A program made the translations under genes and the position numbers. 6,585 nt of DNA from Conexibacter sp. (lineage in GTDB: Bacteria > Actinomycetota > Thermoleophilia > Solirubrobacterales > Solirubrobacteraceae): assembly GCA_025964295.1 (NCBI GenBank), contig JAOPZD010000267.1:1-6585 (forward strand), given 5' to 3'. Positions 5,589-6,585 of the stretch are shown piece after piece (within the stretch, counting starts at the first letter, position 1; every line of letters starts with the position of its first letter). Below the pieces are notes generated by a model that was not told where the DNA came from, did not search any database, and was given only the letters and a program-made list of their open reading frames with translations.

Positions 5589-6166
5589 AGAGCCGCGGCC
5601 GGCGCTGGGACTACCCCGCGATCGGCGACGTCGCCGCCGACCTCGTGCTCGTCACCCACGAGCACCTGGACCACAACGGCGTCGGCGCGATCGGCGGCGA
5701 CCCGGCCGTCCTGCGCTCGACCGCCGGGAAGCTGCAGTCCCCGATCGGCGAGGTGCTCGCCGTCGCCTCCGAGCACGACGAGGCCGCCGGCACCGAGCGC
5801 GGACCCAACACGCTGTTCGTCTTCGACTTCGGCGGCCTGCGCGTCGCCCACCTCGGCGACCTCGGCCAGCGCGAGCTGCGCCCCGAGCAGGCCGCGGCGC
5901 TGGGCACCGTCGACCTGCTCTTCGTCCCGGTCGGCGGCGGGCCGACGATCGGTGCCGACCAGGCCGTCGACGTCGCCGCGACGCTGAGCGCCAAGCTCAT
6001 CGTCCCGATGCACTACCGGACGCAGCGCATCGACTTCCTCGAGCCGGTCGACGGGTTCGTCGCGTCGGCCAAGCGGGTCGCGCGGCTCGACGCGCCGGTC
6101 TTCGACACCGACGACGTCGTCGCCGACGACGCCGGGCCGGTCGTCGTGGTGCCCGCGGCACCCTAG
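5495..6166 (+). CDS. Metallo-beta-lactamase-fold hydrolase, UlaG-like (COG2220 type)
   Basis: A 223-residue cytosolic metal-dependent hydrolase; no signal peptide is seen. It begins MHVEWYGQSAFRL, the usual opening of the UlaG-like group. The metal site is THEHLDHNG with H55, H57, D59 and H60. Further ligand candidates are H94 (ASEHDE), H119 with D122 in AHLGDLG, and H173 in the closing IVPMHYRT. The RGPNTLFVFDFGGLRVAHLG stretch is the conserved centre of the family. UlaG itself opens L-ascorbate-6-phosphate lactone, but most members have no known substrate and that activity should not be assumed. An AGAGGAG site 4 nt upstream sets the start, which overlaps the exporter frame by 94 bp. Co-transcription with the exporter is likely, so a role in processing or hydrolysing the exported compound is possible but unproven. 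Confidence 0.9.
   Translation: MHVEWYGQSAFRLGDGERTVVIDPFDDLSPLKSRGRRWDYPAIGDVAADLVLVTHEHLDHNGVGAIGGDPAVLRSTAGKLQSPIGEVLAVASEHDEAAGTERGPNTLFVFDFGGLRVAHLGDLGQRELRPEQAAALGTVDLLFVPVGGGPTIGADQAVDVAATLSAKLIVPMHYRTQRIDFLEPVDGFVASAKRVARLDAPVFDTDDVVADDAGPVVVVPAAP
6148..6162 (+). other. Short hairpin at the hydrolase stop
   Basis: GGTGCC-CGC-GGCACC, a perfect 6-bp stem with a 3-nt loop, ending one base before the TAG stop. No T-run follows, so it is at best a weak or factor-assisted terminator, and a chance G+C palindrome is possible. Confidence 0.2.
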
Positions 6167-6181
6167 CGGCGGCATGACCGT

Positions 6182-6211
6182 CAGGGCCCTGGTCGGCGGA
6201 CCGTCTACCGT
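6182..6211 (+). promoter_or_regulatory. Possible promoter/operator of the last gene
   Basis: The 53-nt gap before the last gene holds a perfect 10-bp palindrome CAGGGCCCTG (6182-6191), three copies of ACCGTC (6177-6182, 6200-6205, 6207-6212) and a TACCGT box (6206-6211, fits TAnnnT) 8 nt before the GTG. Each element is weak alone. Together they allow, but do not prove, a separate near-leaderless promoter. Confidence 0.2.
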
Positions 6212-6219
6212 CCGGGGTC

Positions 6220-6585
6220 GTGGCGTCCAGTGCGGGACATCGGCTGATCCGGGCCAGCGACCTCAAGCGCCAGCGGGCGTGGACCGAGGGGCTCGTGGTC
6301 GCGCTGCTCGGCGCGCCCGACGCGCTGTCGCCCAACCCGCACGGCTGGCGGGCGCCGATGCGCTGGTATCGCGAGGACCGCGTCCTGGACGCCGAGGCCG
6401 GCCGGGACTTCGCCGCGCGCGCCGAGGGGCTGGCGCCGGGCGACGCGTGGCGGCGCGACCTGCCGACCCGCTCGTGGTCACCTGATGAGATCGAGCACCT
6501 CGAGTGGCTCGACGACCCGGGCCGGATCGCGCTCTTCCACACCCCGCGCCGCCCGCGGATGCGCCGCCGCCGGCCGCAGCCGCCG
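6220..6585 (+). CDS. Unrecognised protein, C-terminus cut by the window end
   Basis: Seen: a GTG at 6220 opens a frame of 122 codons that reaches the last base without a stop. The in-frame TGA at 6175 and the absence of ATG, GTG or TTG between them make this the first usual start. The product has ASDLKRQRAWTEGLVVALLG, then PNPHGWRAPMRWYREDRVLD and AEAGRDFAARAEGL. This order (a helix-turn-helix-like start, an LLGxPD step, NP, PM-WY, RV--AE) recalls a small module I believe occurs in actinobacterial hypothetical proteins, but I cannot name it. A second part (WSPDEIEHLEWLDDPGRIAL) is followed by a very arginine-rich stretch (RRPRMRRRRPQPP). No membrane segment or cysteine is visible. DNA or RNA binding is a guess from the basic end. 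Codon third positions are nearly all G or C, so the frame is very likely real. Confidence 0.65.
   Translation, partial: MASSAGHRLIRASDLKRQRAWTEGLVVALLGAPDALSPNPHGWRAPMRWYREDRVLDAEAGRDFAARAEGLAPGDAWRRDLPTRSWSPDEIEHLEWLDDPGRIALFHTPRRPRMRRRRPQPP

Noticed and set aside
5495..6166. Calling the hydrolase ulaG (ascorbate-6-phosphate lactonase)
   Set aside because: No ascorbate uptake or catabolic genes are nearby, and the fold-level motifs are shared by many hydrolases of unknown substrate.
4931..6175. Minus-strand open frame opposite the exporter end and hydrolase
   Set aside because: Low-complexity D/R/G/V text opposite two well-supported genes; no start signal or motif.

Overview
The window is high-GC DNA, about three quarters G+C by eye, with G or C at nearly every third codon position in the genes. 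This points to an actinobacterium. The style of the proteins (a DHA2-type MFS exporter with a GxLGDMxGR loop, GTG starts, short or absent leaders) would suit the Solirubrobacterales/Thermoleophilia, but that placement is a guess. No rRNA, tRNA, CRISPR array, insertion sequence or phage gene is visible. The window is almost fully coding, with no gene-free stretch over 300 bases.

Layout. The left arm (1-3727) reads entirely on the minus strand. In transcription order it holds a MarR-family regulator (3727-3299), a 52-residue zinc-ribbon protein (3287-3129), a class I SAM-dependent methyltransferase (3127-2390), a 14-TM DHA2-type MFS exporter (2346-832), a 33-codon small ORF (761-660) and a phytoene-dehydrogenase-like FAD oxidoreductase (663 to the window edge). 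Gaps inside this set are short: 11, 1, 43 and 70 nt, then a 4-nt overlap. An operon is therefore likely at least from marR through the first exporter. The right arm (3795-6585) reads on the plus strand. It holds a second DHA2-type exporter (3795-5588), a UlaG-like metallo-beta-lactamase-fold hydrolase (5495-6166) and an unrecognised protein cut by the window end (6220-6585).

Control. The 67-bp spacer between marR and the second exporter is the most informative stretch. It carries two abutting 13-bp palindromes of form ACAGG-N3-CCTGT (3753-3765 and 3766-3778). The last base of this tandem is the first base of a perfect TATAAT box (3778-3783) reading toward the exporter. A TAGCAT box on the minus strand lies 7 nt from the marR ATG. 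The simplest model is an autoregulated MarR repressor sitting between the two promoters and controlling a drug or metabolite efflux pump on one side and its own operon, with a second pump, a methyltransferase and a redox enzyme, on the other. The ligand is unknown.

Oddities: a change in coding signature near position 95 that leaves the FAD oxidoreductase apparently truncated; a 94-bp out-of-phase overlap of the exporter with the hydrolase; two small genes (33 and 52 residues) that are easy to miss; and near-leaderless starts at the divergent promoters. No clearly new biological system is seen. The best candidate is a compact MarR-switched efflux/detoxification locus with two exporters.
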